DNA of 64,000 nucleotides from Roseovarius salincola (GTDB lineage: Bacteria > Pseudomonadota > Alphaproteobacteria > Rhodobacterales > Rhodobacteraceae). Made by a program: the position numbers and the translations under genes. The stretch covers positions 310,001-374,000 of the forward strand of contig NZ_JAPTNL010000001.1 in the NCBI RefSeq assembly GCF_026891095.1. Reading direction: 5' to 3'. The notes under the pieces were generated by a model, which saw only the letters and a list, made by a program, of their open reading frames with translations, made no database searches and was not told the DNA's origin. Positions 19,276 through 27,797 of this stretch are shown one piece after another; the stretch's first letter is position 1, and every line of letters starts with the position of its first letter.

Positions 19276-22200
19276 ATGAGCGGATCTGATCATATCACCC
19301 TGGGCGGCGCCCCCGAAGGATTCGACGCGCGGCTGCTGCTGGACGAGGCCGCGCGGCGCGAGACCCCCGTCATCCATGTGGCGCGCGACGACAAGCGGCT
19401 GGCGGCGATGGCCGATGCGTTGCGCTTTTTCGCGCCCGGCATGCCAGTGCTGCGCTTTCCGGGCTGGGATTGCCTGCCCTATGACCGGATTTCCCCCAAT
19501 GCCGATATTTCCGCCGCGCGCATGGCCACGCTGGCGGGTCTGGTGCACGGGATGCCAAGGCGCTTCGTGCTGCTGACCACGCTCAACGCGGCCACGCAGC
19601 GCGTGCTCGCGCGCGAGGTCCTGAAAGAGGCCGCCTTCACCGCCGGTCTGGACCAGCGCATCGACGAGGCGGCGCTCAAGGCGTTCCTGGTGCGCATGGG
19701 ATTCAGCCAGGCCCCCACGGTGATGGAGCCGGGCGATTACGCGGTGCGCGGCGGGATCATCGACATTTACCCGCCGGGCGAGGGCGGGCCGGTCAGGCTG
19801 GACCTTTTCGGCGATGTGCTGGACGGGCTGCGCCGGTTCGACCCGGTCACGCAGCGCACGACCGAGAAGCTGGAGCGCATCGAACTGGCGCCGGTGAGCG
19901 AGGTGATCCTCGACGAGTCGGCGATTACCCGGTTTCGCCAGAATTACCGGATCGAGTTCGGCGCGGCGGGTACGGATGATCCGCTTTACGAGGCGGTGAG
20001 CGCGGGGCGCAAACATGCCGGCATGGAACATTGGCTGCCCTTCTTCCATGAGCGGCTGGAGACGCTGTTCGACTATCTGCCCGATGCGAGCGTCACGCTG
20101 GACGATCAGGTGACGCCCGCGCGGCTGGCCCGCTGGGAGTCCATCGCCGATCAGTACGAGGCCCGCCAGCACGCGCTGAAGCAGAAGAGCCGCGAAGACA
20201 CGATCTACAAGCCGGTGCCGCCGGGGCTGCTCTATCTCGACGATGACGCCTGGCAGGCTGAAATGAGCGGGAGAAGGGGCGTTCAGCTCAATCCGCTGCC
20301 ACAGGCCACCGGACCCGGCGTGATCGACGCGGGCGGGCGCATCGGGCGCAATTTCGCGCCTGAGCGCCAGAACGAATCCCTGAGCCTCTTTGGCGCGCTC
20401 AAGGATCATATCGAGGCGCGGCTGAAGGATGGTCCGGTCCTGCTGGCCAGTTATTCGGAGGGCGCGCGCGAGCGTCTCGAGGGGCTGCTGGAGGATGAGG
20501 GCCTCATCGCCGCGGTCACGGTCAGGGACGCCACAAGGATCGACAAGCGCGGCCTGCATCTGGCGGTCTGGTCGCTGGAACACGGGTTCGAGGCGCCCGG
20601 CCTCACGGTGATCGCCGAACAGGACGTGTTGGGCGACAGGCTGATCCGCGCCCCCAAGACCCGCAGGCGGGCGGAAAATTTCCTCACCGAGGCCCAGAGC
20701 CTCAGCCCCGGCGACCTGGTGGTGCATGTGGATCACGGCGTCGGTCGTTACCAGGGGCTTGAGGTGGTCACGGCGGCGGGCGCGGCGCATGAATGCCTGT
20801 TGCTGGAATATGCCGAGAATTCAAAGCTCTACCTGCCGGTCGAGAATATCGAACTGCTGAGCCGCTACGGCCATGAAGAGGGTCTGCTGGACCGGCTGGG
20901 CGGGGGGGCGTGGCAGGCCAAGAAAGCCAGGCTCAAGGAACGCATCCGCGAGATGGCCGACCGGCTGATCCGTATCGCCGCCGAGCGCGAATTGCGCAAG
21001 GCCCCGGTGCTGGAGGCCGAGCATCACGCCTGGGAGGCGTTCTCGGCGCGCTTTCCCTATACGGAGACCGACGATCAGCTGCGCGCCATCGAGGACGTGA
21101 TGGGCGATCTGGATGCGGGCCGCCCGATGGATCGTCTGATCTGCGGCGATGTGGGTTTCGGCAAGACCGAGGTGGCGATGCGCGCGGCCTTCGTGGCGGC
21201 GATGTCGGGCGTGCAGGTGGCGGTGATCGCACCCACCACGCTGTTGGCGCGCCAGCATTACCAGAGCTTTGCCGAGCGTTTTCGCGGCTTTCCCATAACG
21301 GTGCGGCCGCTGTCGCGTTTCGTCAGCCAGCGCGACGCAAATCTGACCCGCGACGGGCTGGCCAAGGGCAGCGTGGATATCGTGGTGGGCACCCATGCGC
21401 TGTTGGCCAAGGGGGTGCGGTTCAAGAACCTGGGCCTGCTGGTGATCGACGAGGAGCAGCGTTTTGGCGTGGCCCACAAGGAGCGGCTGAAGCAGCTGCG
21501 CTCGGATGTGCATGTGCTGACCCTGACGGCGACGCCGATTCCGCGCACGCTGCAATTGTCGCTCTCTGGGGTGCGCGACCTGTCGATCATCGGCACGCCG
21601 CCCATCGATCGCCTGTCGATCCGCACCTATGTGAGCGAGTTCGACGCGGTGACGGTCCGCGAGGCCTTGCTGCGCGAGCATTACCGGGGCGGGCAGAGCT
21701 TTTTCGTGGTGCCAAGGATCAGCGATCTGCCCGAGATCGAGGAGTTCCTGAAGACCCAGGTGCCCGAGGTCTCATATGTGGTGGCGCATGGGCAGATGGC
21801 GGCGGGTGCGCTCGATGACCGGATGAACGCCTTTTACGATGGGCGTTACGATGTGCTTCTGGCCACGACCATCGTGGAATCGGGGCTGGATATTCCCACC
21901 GCCAACACGATGATCGTGCATCGCGCGGACATGTTCGGCTTGAGCCAGCTTTACCAGATCCGCGGGCGGGTGGGGCGCGCCAAAACGCGCGCCTATGCCT
22001 ATCTGACCACCAAGCCGCGGATGCGCCTGACCGCGGCTGCCGAAAAGCGGCTGCGGGTGCTGGGGAGTCTGGACACGCTTGGCGCGGGCTTCACGCTGGC
22101 CAGCCAGGATCTGGACATTCGCGGCGCCGGGAACCTTCTGGGCGAAGAGCAGTCGGGCCAGATGCGCGATGTGGGCTACGAACTTTACCAATCCATGCTG

Positions 22201-22737
22201 GAAGAGGCGATCGCCAAGATCAAATCCGGCGAAATGGAGGGGCTGACCGAGGATGACGGCCAATGGGCGCCGCAGATCAATCTGGGCGTGCCGGTTCTGA
22301 TCCCGGAAACCTATGTGCCGGATCTGGACGTGCGCCTTGGGCTTTATCGCCGCCTCAGCGGGCTGACGACCAAGGTTGAACTGGAAGGCTTCGCCGCCGA
22401 GCTGATCGACCGTTTCGGCAAGCTGCCCAAGGAAGTGAACACATTGATGCTGATCGTGCGGATCAAGGCGATGTGCAAGCGGGCCGGGATCGCCAAGCTG
22501 GATGGCGGGCCGAAGGGCGCGACGATCCAGTTCCACAACGACAAGTTCGCATCGCCCACAGGGCTGGTCGAATTCATCGGGGCGCAGAATGGTCAGGCCA
22601 AGGTCAGGGACAACAAGATCGTCGTGCGGCGCGACTGGCGCAAGGACAGCGACAAGATCAAGGGCGCCTTCGCGATTGCCCGCGATCTTGCCGAGAAGGT
22701 GGTCGCCGAAAAGAAGAAGGCCAGGAAAGATGCTTGA
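19276..22737 (+). CDS. mfd: Transcription-repair coupling factor
   Basis: 1153 residues from the ATG at 19276; an upstream TTG-started frame adds 12 unconserved residues. Domains in order: UvrB-like N-terminal homology (LPYDRISPNADISAARMATL), the RNA-polymerase-binding CarD-like domain near 490-560 (GDLVVHVDHGVGRYQGLE), then the RecG-like translocase with Walker A GDVGFGKTE, Walker B DEEQRFG, TATPIPRTL, and motif VI (QIRGRVGRAKTRAYAYL), and the C-terminal TRCF domain. It removes stalled RNA polymerase from DNA lesions and recruits UvrA. Its stop overlaps the GNAT gene start. Confidence 0.98.
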   Translation: MSGSDHITLGGAPEGFDARLLLDEAARRETPVIHVARDDKRLAAMADALRFFAPGMPVLRFPGWDCLPYDRISPNADISAARMATLAGLVHGMPRRFVLLTTLNAATQRVLAREVLKEAAFTAGLDQRIDEAALKAFLVRMGFSQAPTVMEPGDYAVRGGIIDIYPPGEGGPVRLDLFGDVLDGLRRFDPVTQRTTEKLERIELAPVSEVILDESAITRFRQNYRIEFGAAGTDDPLYEAVSAGRKHAGMEHWLPFFHERLETLFDYLPDASVTLDDQVTPARLARWESIADQYEARQHALKQKSREDTIYKPVPPGLLYLDDDAWQAEMSGRRGVQLNPLPQATGPGVIDAGGRIGRNFAPERQNESLSLFGALKDHIEARLKDGPVLLASYSEGARERLEGLLEDEGLIAAVTVRDATRIDKRGLHLAVWSLEHGFEAPGLTVIAEQDVLGDRLIRAPKTRRRAENFLTEAQSLSPGDLVVHVDHGVGRYQGLEVVTAAGAAHECLLLEYAENSKLYLPVENIELLSRYGHEEGLLDRLGGGAWQAKKARLKERIREMADRLIRIAAERELRKAPVLEAEHHAWEAFSARFPYTETDDQLRAIEDVMGDLDAGRPMDRLICGDVGFGKTEVAMRAAFVAAMSGVQVAVIAPTTLLARQHYQSFAERFRGFPITVRPLSRFVSQRDANLTRDGLAKGSVDIVVGTHALLAKGVRFKNLGLLVIDEEQRFGVAHKERLKQLRSDVHVLTLTATPIPRTLQLSLSGVRDLSIIGTPPIDRLSIRTYVSEFDAVTVREALLREHYRGGQSFFVVPRISDLPEIEEFLKTQVPEVSYVVAHGQMAAGALDDRMNAFYDGRYDVLLATTIVESGLDIPTANTMIVHRADMFGLSQLYQIRGRVGRAKTRAYAYLTTKPRMRLTAAAEKRLRVLGSLDTLGAGFTLASQDLDIRGAGNLLGEEQSGQMRDVGYELYQSMLEEAIAKIKSGEMEGLTEDDGQWAPQINLGVPVLIPETYVPDLDVRLGLYRRLSGLTTKVELEGFAAELIDRFGKLPKEVNTLMLIVRIKAMCKRAGIAKLDGGPKGATIQFHNDKFASPTGLVEFIGAQNGQAKVRDNKIVVRRDWRKDSDKIKGAFAIARDLAEKVVAEKKKARKDA

Positions 22738-23323
22738 AGACGGGCTGCATGGCGTGCCGGCGGGGCATACCGCTTCGGTGGTGACGCATCTGGAGATGCT
22801 GGAAGAGGCGCCGCAGAGGCCGGAGGCCGACCTGGCGCTGGAGCTGGTGCGCGTGGAGCGGCCCGGCCCGGACTGGTATCTGGACCTGTTTCGCGCGGTC
22901 GGGGCACCCTGGCTGTGGTTCGGGCGGCTGGAAATGGCGCGCGCCGATCTGGAGGCGCTGCTGAGTGATGCGCGCGTGCATGTCCATGTGCTGCGCGACA
23001 AGGGGCGCGAGGCGGGGCTGCTGGAGCTGGATTTCCGCGTGCCGGGCGAATGCGAGCTGGCCTATTTCGGGCTGGTGCCGGGGGGGGTCGGGGGCGGCGC
23101 GGGGCGCTGGCTGATGAACCGGGCGATCGGTCTGGCCTGGGGGCAGGGGATCGGGCGGTTTCACGTCCATACCTGCACGCTGGATCATCCCGCCGCGCTG
23201 GATTTCTATTGCCGCAGCGGCTTTGTGCCCTTTCGGCGCGAGGTCGAGATCGCGCCCGATCCGCGCCTGATCGGGCTGTTGGCGCGCGATGCCGCGCCGC
23301 AGGTACCGCTGATCGGGGGATGA
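22730..23323 (+). CDS. GNAT family N-acetyltransferase
   Basis: 197 residues from the ATG at 22730, which overlaps the mfd stop by 8 bp. The acetyl-CoA-binding region reads LAYFGLVPGGVGGGAGRWLMNRAIGLAW, a glycine-rich variant of the Q/R-x-x-G-x-G/A loop, followed by the beta-strand FHVHTCTLDHPAALDFYCRSGF with the usual Asn/Tyr-type end. It transfers acetyl groups to an unknown amine. Translational coupling to mfd is probably only positional. The following 80 bp turn AT-rich at the border of the foreign HTH gene. Confidence 0.85.
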   Translation: MLEDGLHGVPAGHTASVVTHLEMLEEAPQRPEADLALELVRVERPGPDWYLDLFRAVGAPWLWFGRLEMARADLEALLSDARVHVHVLRDKGREAGLLELDFRVPGECELAYFGLVPGGVGGGAGRWLMNRAIGLAWGQGIGRFHVHTCTLDHPAALDFYCRSGFVPFRREVEIAPDPRLIGLLARDAAPQVPLIGG

Positions 23324-23374
23324 GGGCGCGCGGGGTTTGCTCATTTTCAAACTCGCTTTTAAATTGCAATTTTC

Positions 23375-23406
23375 CTAGCTAGTGTTTGTTCACTCGCGAG
23401 CTAGCT
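23375..23406. promoter_or_regulatory. Inverted-repeat leader (possible operator) before the orphan HTH gene
   Basis: CTAGCTAGTG (23375-23384) is followed by TTTGTT and then CACTCGCGAGCTAGCTA, so an AGTG/CACT inner pair and a repeated CTAGCTA word flank the start region. The ribosome site AAAGGAG (23407-23413) follows directly. An arrangement like this suits self-regulation by the HTH protein, but that is inference. Confidence 0.4.
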
Positions 23407-23419
23407 AAAGGAGTTGGGC

Positions 23420-24580
23420 TTGACTGACTTCAAAGACTTTTTCAGTTTTGATCTGAAACAATGCAGGCTTGGTCACGGCCTTAGTCGGTCAGATATGGCT
23501 TGGTTGTTGGGCGTAAGTGCCTCAACGCTGCGTCGATGGGAGGATGGTCAAAATATTCCGCAGACGGCAACGATCTGGCGTGTTTTGAACGAATTAGAAC
23601 GCTTGCCGGAGACAGAACATGCGGTTGGAGTACACCAGCTAAAAATTATCTTTAACGAACTAGGCAAGCATCTTGAATTATCGCAAATAGAAACAGAAGA
23701 ACAAAAGATACTTAAGATTGAGAAAGCCTTAAGGACATCAATCCTAAGAGCTTCTCAGACTGACTTTCAGTTCTCGCGAAATAAGAGATCGCTCGAACCG
23801 GTTCCTTTTCCTGATGATCTAGCGTTATTCGACCGAGCCAAAGAGTCAGACCTTCGAGATTTGGTAAGTTCGCTGGCCCGAACCAGTAAAGAGCTTATCC
23901 CGTCGGTTCAAAATTCTAACATTAACTCTGTTGCTTTGACGAATCACTTGGAGGGCTACTCTAACGAGTGCCAAGAGATTCGCCCAAACCCAAGGTATCT
24001 GCAGCATAAAGGAGAGATAATTCGTCGCGCACTGGCCAGTAACGATATTCTCAATGCTTTAAACGATTGGGATAAGATCGGGCTCGAGCGCTTTGTTGAA
24101 GATCACAACGAGTTAATGCGCAGGTACTTTGGCGAAGCTCTGCAGAAAGCTCGCGAAGTCGAAATCGCGGAAATATCGCCCAGTGTTGCAGATGACGCGG
24201 CTGACTTACTCGCGGATGCGATCAAGTCTATGCACGAGTTAAACCGGCACGAGGAAGCTCAGGCTGGAAGGATCGATGACAAAAGTATTGCGGTTTTCTT
24301 TGATCTTAAAACTGAAATCGATGAGATATTGGCAGCCAGAGAGCGAGCCAATAGCCCAGATGCAATTGAAAGACAGAACAAGCGCGCGTTAGTCGTTGCC
24401 AAACATTCCGCCGTACTTACCGGACGTTTGATTTTCCGTTCATTTGGGGCCGTTATTTCAAACGGGGGCAATCTTGGCGGCCTGGCTTTCGTCTATGAAA
24501 CAGCTAGCCCTGGTTCGTTGAGAGCGGTTTACGAGGTGTTTGAGCGAGCCATTCCAGCACTTCCGTCTCTTCCATTCTAG
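23420..24580 (+). CDS. Orphan helix-turn-helix protein of unknown function, AT-rich
   Basis: 386 residues from the TTG at 23420, chosen because AAAGGAG ends six bases upstream; an earlier TTG at 23414 abuts the ribosome site. Residues 13-50 (KQCRLGHGLSRSDMAWLLGVSASTLRRWEDGQNIP) form an XRE-type HTH. The remainder is helical and charged, with no family I recognise; the last 60 residues (VLTGRLIFRSFGAVISNGGNLGG) are more hydrophobic and glycine-rich. GC content and codon use (TTA, AAT, AGA, ATA codons) differ sharply from both neighbours, a sign of recent transfer. Its TAG shares CTAG with the TAG of the convergent HD gene. An effector role beyond DNA binding is possible. Confidence 0.75.
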   Translation: MTDFKDFFSFDLKQCRLGHGLSRSDMAWLLGVSASTLRRWEDGQNIPQTATIWRVLNELERLPETEHAVGVHQLKIIFNELGKHLELSQIETEEQKILKIEKALRTSILRASQTDFQFSRNKRSLEPVPFPDDLALFDRAKESDLRDLVSSLARTSKELIPSVQNSNINSVALTNHLEGYSNECQEIRPNPRYLQHKGEIIRRALASNDILNALNDWDKIGLERFVEDHNELMRRYFGEALQKAREVEIAEISPSVADDAADLLADAIKSMHELNRHEEAQAGRIDDKSIAVFFDLKTEIDEILAARERANSPDAIERQNKRALVVAKHSAVLTGRLIFRSFGAVISNGGNLGGLAFVYETASPGSLRAVYEVFERAIPALPSLPF

Positions 24581-25161
24581 TTGCGCGCGAACCAGTCGCG
24601 GATTTTCGGCAGTATCCAGTCCCAGAGGGCGGGCGCGCCACGGGTGATGGGCGCGCCGACGCGGGTTTCGACCTGCGAGAGCGTCGCGTCATGGTCGCGC
24701 CAGCTGATTCCGTCCGAGGCGAGGTTCTGATTGGGCGGCTGGAAGCGGTCGAGCGCCTTGGCGAAACGGGCGTCGGCGCTTTCGCCGGATTCGAATTCAT
24801 CCCATAGCGCGCGCAGCGCGGTGGCCTGATCGGCGGGCAGAAGAGCGAAGATGCGGGCGGCGGCGGCATCTTCGGCGGCGGCGATGGCAGCGCGGTCGGC
24901 ATCGACGTAAAGCGGCGTGTCGCCGGCATCGATCTCGACCAGATCATGCAGGATCAGCATCCTGATGACCCGCTGCGTATCGACGCCCTCGGGGGCATGC
25001 TCCCCAAGGACGAGCGCGTAAAGGGCGAGGTGCCAGCTATGTTCGGCGGAGTTCTCGTAGCGCGAGCCGTCGCAGAGCGTATTGGCGCGGGTGACGGATT
25101 TCAGCCGGTCGGCCTCGGCAAGGAAGGCGATCTGCGCGTCGAGACGCGAGAGGTCGCTCAT
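24577..25161 (-). CDS. HD-domain hydrolase (YfbR/HDDC2-like)
   Basis: 194 residues. The HD-site residues are visible in order: ENSAEHSWHLALYALVLGEH (first His), then ILHDLVEIDAGD (the HD pair plus a conserved E-D-G-D), and a later Asp near KALDRFQPPNQN. This layout is that of HD_3 proteins such as YfbR, a 5'-deoxynucleotidase, and human HDDC2; the substrate is not proven. The start at 25161 overlaps the upstream 82-residue gene by 4 bp (ATGA type), so they are coupled. The stop codon overlaps that of the foreign HTH gene. Confidence 0.85.
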   Translation of the reverse strand: MSDLSRLDAQIAFLAEADRLKSVTRANTLCDGSRYENSAEHSWHLALYALVLGEHAPEGVDTQRVIRMLILHDLVEIDAGDTPLYVDADRAAIAAAEDAAAARIFALLPADQATALRALWDEFESGESADARFAKALDRFQPPNQNLASDGISWRDHDATLSQVETRVGAPITRGAPALWDWILPKIRDWFARN

Positions 25162-25406
25162 TCCTGGTCAGCCGCGCCGGGGCTGTTGGCCTGCTGGAAT
25201 TTCCGCGCGCGTTCCATCAGCAGCGCGCGGGCCTTCATGTTGGCGCGCCGCACCCGCAGCGAGGTGAGGAACGCCTCTTCGGCGGTCTGCGATGTGGCGC
25301 CGAGCAGTTTGATCACGTCCGAGACGATCTCCTCGTCGCCGGTGGCGTCGATATATTTGATCACGTCCTGCGCGAGATCGTCGGCCATGTCCTCGGTCAC
25401 GCCCAT
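25158..25406 (-). CDS. Conserved small hypothetical protein
   Basis: 82 residues, acidic, all-helical in character (DDLAQDVIKYIDATGDEEIVSDVIKLLG), with a conserved-looking middle TSQTAEEAFLTSLRVRRANMKARALLMERARK. No signal or membrane helix. I do not recognise a named function. It sits between the alpha/beta hydrolase (4 bp after its stop) and the HD gene (4-bp overlap), so the three genes form one operon transcribed leftward from the iscR divergent region. Confidence 0.7.
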   Translation of the reverse strand: MGVTEDMADDLAQDVIKYIDATGDEEIVSDVIKLLGATSQTAEEAFLTSLRVRRANMKARALLMERARKFQQANSPGAADQE

Positions 25407-25410
25407 GGGA

Positions 25411-26064
25411 TCACCGTGTGGTCTCGGTGAGCCGGCGTTTCACATAGTCCGTGGTCGTGTCGATCAGCGTGTCCATGTAGGGTTCCTTGAAGAAATGGTC
25501 GGCGCCTTCGACCTCTTCATGGGTGATGGTGATGCCCTGCTGTTCATGCAGCTTGTTCACGAGCGCGGTGGTGTCGGCGGGCGGCGCGACGCGGTCGGCG
25601 CTGCCATTGATGATCAGCCCGGAGGAGGGGCAGGGCGCGAGGAACGAGAAATCATACATGTTGGCGGGGGGCGAGACGCTGACGAAGCCGGTGATCTCGG
25701 GGCGGCGCATCAGAAGCTGCATGCCGATCCATGCGCCGAAAGAGAACCCGGCGACCCAGCAATGCTTGGAATTGTTGTTCATGGATTGCAGGTAATCGAG
25801 CGCCGATGCCGCATCCGACAATTCGCCGACCCCCTGATCGTATTCGCCCTGGCTGCGCCCGACGCCGCGGAAGTTGAAGCGCAGAACCGTGAAGCCCATG
25901 TTGTAGAAGGCGTAATGCAGGTTGTAGACGACCTTGTTGTTCATCGTGCCGCCGAATTGCGGGTGCGGATGCAGCACGATGGCGATAGGGGCGTCTTTTT
26001 CTCGTTGGGGATGGTAACGGCCTTCGAGACGGCCTTCTGGGCCGGGAAAGATGACCTCGGGCAT
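25411..26064 (-). CDS. Alpha/beta hydrolase
   Basis: 217 residues from the ATG at 26064; the 19-codon upstream extension is not conserved in character. The family marks are LHPHPQFGGTMNNKVV (oxyanion-type HPHP segment), NFRGVGRSQGEYD, the nucleophile elbow GFSFG, an Asp in GSADRVAPP and a final His in EGADHFF, giving a complete Ser-Asp-His triad. This is the dienelactone-hydrolase-like group of unknown substrate that is widespread in alphaproteobacteria. It heads a leftward operon and is divergent from iscR, sharing the gap with the iron-responsive palindrome at 26123. Confidence 0.88.
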   Translation of the reverse strand: MPEVIFPGPEGRLEGRYHPQREKDAPIAIVLHPHPQFGGTMNNKVVYNLHYAFYNMGFTVLRFNFRGVGRSQGEYDQGVGELSDAASALDYLQSMNNNSKHCWVAGFSFGAWIGMQLLMRRPEITGFVSVSPPANMYDFSFLAPCPSSGLIINGSADRVAPPADTTALVNKLHEQQGITITHEEVEGADHFFKEPYMDTLIDTTTDYVKRRLTETTR

Positions 26065-26122
26065 AGGGCCTGTATCTCCTAGGTTCGGCGCGCGACTTTC
26101 TTGACGAAATCGCTCAAGCACC

Positions 26123-26137
26123 TTAGAATGGTTCTAA
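26123..26137. promoter_or_regulatory. Iron-Rhodo-box-like palindrome (candidate IscR operator)
   Basis: TTAGAA-TGG-TTCTAA is a perfect 6-3-6 palindrome, 81 bp upstream of iscR and 59 bp from the divergent hydrolase start. Comparative genomics of Rhodobacterales describes an iron-responsive box of this form ahead of suf and iron genes, and IscR has been proposed to bind it. Its position fits autoregulation of the suf operon. Confidence 0.75.
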
Positions 26138-26217
26138 AGTCCAGCCAGGGACTGGAAACTTCAAGCCAGATAAGGCTTGCATGGCGTCACGTCAATCTAT
26201 TCGCGGGGGAATCAGCG

Positions 26218-26679
26218 ATGAAGCTGAGCACGAAGGGACGATATGCGATGGTCGCGCTGGTCGATATCGCGCTTCAGGACGGCGATGATCTGGTGACGCT
26301 GAACGAGATCGCGAAGCGGCAGGATATCTCGCTGCCCTACCTTGAGCAGCTTTTTGTCAAGCTGCGCCGCGCGGATCTGGTCGCGTCGGTGCGCGGGCCG
26401 GGGGGCGGTTACAGGCTGGCGCGGCCAGCCTCGGAAATCCGTGTGGTCGATGTGCTGGCGGCCGTGGACGAGACCGTGAGCGCCTTGCAGAAGGGGGCGG
26501 GGGCGTCGGGCGCGGCCAGCGGGTCGAAGGCGCAATCCATGAGCAACCGGCTGTGGGAGTCGCTGAGCGCGCAAGTCTATGTGTTTCTGCATCAGACCCG
26601 GCTGAGTGATGTGGTGAGCAACACGCTGGCGCCATGTCCGGCGGTGCCGAACCTGTTCGCGGTGGTCGATGAGGATTGA
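26218..26679 (+). CDS. iscR: Rrf2-family regulator, rhodobacterial IscR
   Basis: 153 residues from the ATG at 26218. The N-terminus MKLSTKGRYAMVALVDIAL, the recognition helix ISLPYLEQLFVKLRRADLV and the wing VRGPGGGYRLARP are canonical Rrf2/IscR. The three-cysteine cluster motif of E. coli IscR is absent: the only cysteine is Cys140 in NTLAPCPAVPN. This agrees with Rhodobacter IscR, reported to hold its Fe-S cluster with an unusual ligand set. It would sense Fe-S status and control the following suf genes. Gene order iscR-desulfurase-sufBCD supports the call. Confidence 0.92.
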   Translation: MKLSTKGRYAMVALVDIALQDGDDLVTLNEIAKRQDISLPYLEQLFVKLRRADLVASVRGPGGGYRLARPASEIRVVDVLAAVDETVSALQKGAGASGAASGSKAQSMSNRLWESLSAQVYVFLHQTRLSDVVSNTLAPCPAVPNLFAVVDED

Positions 26680-26716
26680 ACGGCGCGCGCGCTGCTGACG
26701 CGCGCTCAAGGAAAGG

Positions 26717-27775
26717 ATGCCGGTGTCTGAGATGGCAAGGGCCTATCTGGATTACAACGCGACGGCCCCGCTGCGCCCCGAGGCGCGCGCGGCGATGCTG
26801 GAGGCGATGGACCTTCTGGGCAACCCTTCGAGCGTCCATGCCGAGGGGCGCGCCGCAAAAGCCATGATCGAGCGCGCCCGCGCCGAAGTGGCGGCGGCGT
26901 TCGGGGCCGAGGGCAACGACGTGATCTTCACCTCGGGCGCGACGGAGGCGGCGGCGCTGGCCTGCGCGGGGCGTGGGCTGCATGGTGCGTTGATCGAACA
27001 TGATGCGGTAAAGGCCTGGATCACCCCCGATCTGGCGGTGGATGCGCAAGGGAAGGTGACGGTGCCGGATCCGGGTCAATCTGTGCTGCAACGCGCGAAT
27101 TCCGAGACCGGCATCATGCAGGACCTGCCCGAGGGGCTGGAAGTAAGCGATATGACCCAGGCCTTCGGCAAGCTGCCCGATGCGTTCAACTGGTCGGGCT
27201 GCCGGATGGCGCTTTTGTCGGCGCATAAGCTGGGCGGCCCCAAGGGTGTGGGCGCGCTGGTGGTCCGGCGCGGCACCGATCTGGCGGCGATGATCCGCGG
27301 CGGCGGACAGGAAATGGGGCGCCGTTCTGGAACTGAAAACCTGATTGGAATCATAGGCTTCGAAGCCGCAGCTAAGGCGGCGGCGCGGGATTTGGCCGAT
27401 GGGGTCTGGCAGCGCGTCGCGGAATTTAGAAAGATTCTAGAAAATACTGTTGCAGCTGGGGCAAATGAGACTATTTTTGTCGGGAAAGACGCCGCGCGCC
27501 TGCCCAACACCTCGTGCTTCATGACCCCCGGATGGAAGGGCGAAACGCAGGTGATGGCGCTGGACCTGGCGGGGTTTGCGATTTCGGCCGGTTCGGCCTG
27601 TTCCAGCGGCAAGGTGCGCAGCAGCGGCGCGTTGCAGGCCATGGGGTTCAGCGAGGCCGACGCGGGCTGCGCGGTGCGGGTCTCGCTGGGGCCGGACACG
27701 ACCGAAGACGAGATCATGCGCTTCGCCGAAACCTGGTTGAAGCTGAGAGAGAAACACCGCGCCCGCGCGGCTTAG
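26717..27775 (+). CDS. Cysteine desulfurase, NifS/IscS type
   Basis: 352 residues. [14 protein letters not shown] at the start, the PLP lysine in [10 protein letters not shown] and the mobile persulfide cysteine in [15 protein letters not shown] define a class-I (IscS/NifS) desulfurase. The segment usually reading vNNETG is RANSETG here. It supplies sulfur for Fe-S clusters. Codons from about 27330 to 27490 are unusually AT-rich (AGA, ATA, ATT, AAT) for this genome and include a near copy of the iscR palindrome. The start at 26717 is 4 bases after AAGGA; the ATG at 26732 is an alternative. This is the first of two desulfurases in the cluster. Confidence 0.92.
   Translation: MPVSEMARAYLDYNATAPLRPEARAAMLEAMDLLGNPSSVHAEGRAAKAMIERARAEVAAAFGAEGNDVIFTSGATEAAALACAGRGLHGALIEHDAVKAWITPDLAVDAQGKVTVPDPGQSVLQRANSETGIMQDLPEGLEVSDMTQAFGKLPDAFNWSGCRMALLSAHKLGGPKGVGALVVRRGTDLAAMIRGGGQEMGRRSGTENLIGIIGFEAAAKAAARDLADGVWQRVAEFRKILENTVAAGANETIFVGKDAARLPNTSCFMTPGWKGETQVMALDLAGFAISAGSACSSGKVRSSGALQAMGFSEADAGCAVRVSLGPDTTEDEIMRFAETWLKLREKHRARAA
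27426..27440. promoter_or_regulatory. Second iron-box-like palindrome inside the desulfurase gene
   Basis: TTAGAA-AGA-TTCTAG matches the iscR-upstream palindrome TTAGAA-nnn-TTCTAA at 11 of 12 arm positions. It lies in coding sequence 358 bp upstream of sufB, within an AT-rich codon patch. It could be an internal operator for the sufB transcript or chance. Confidence 0.35.
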
Positions 27776-27797
27776 ACGATCAAGGAGGAAGGCCAAA

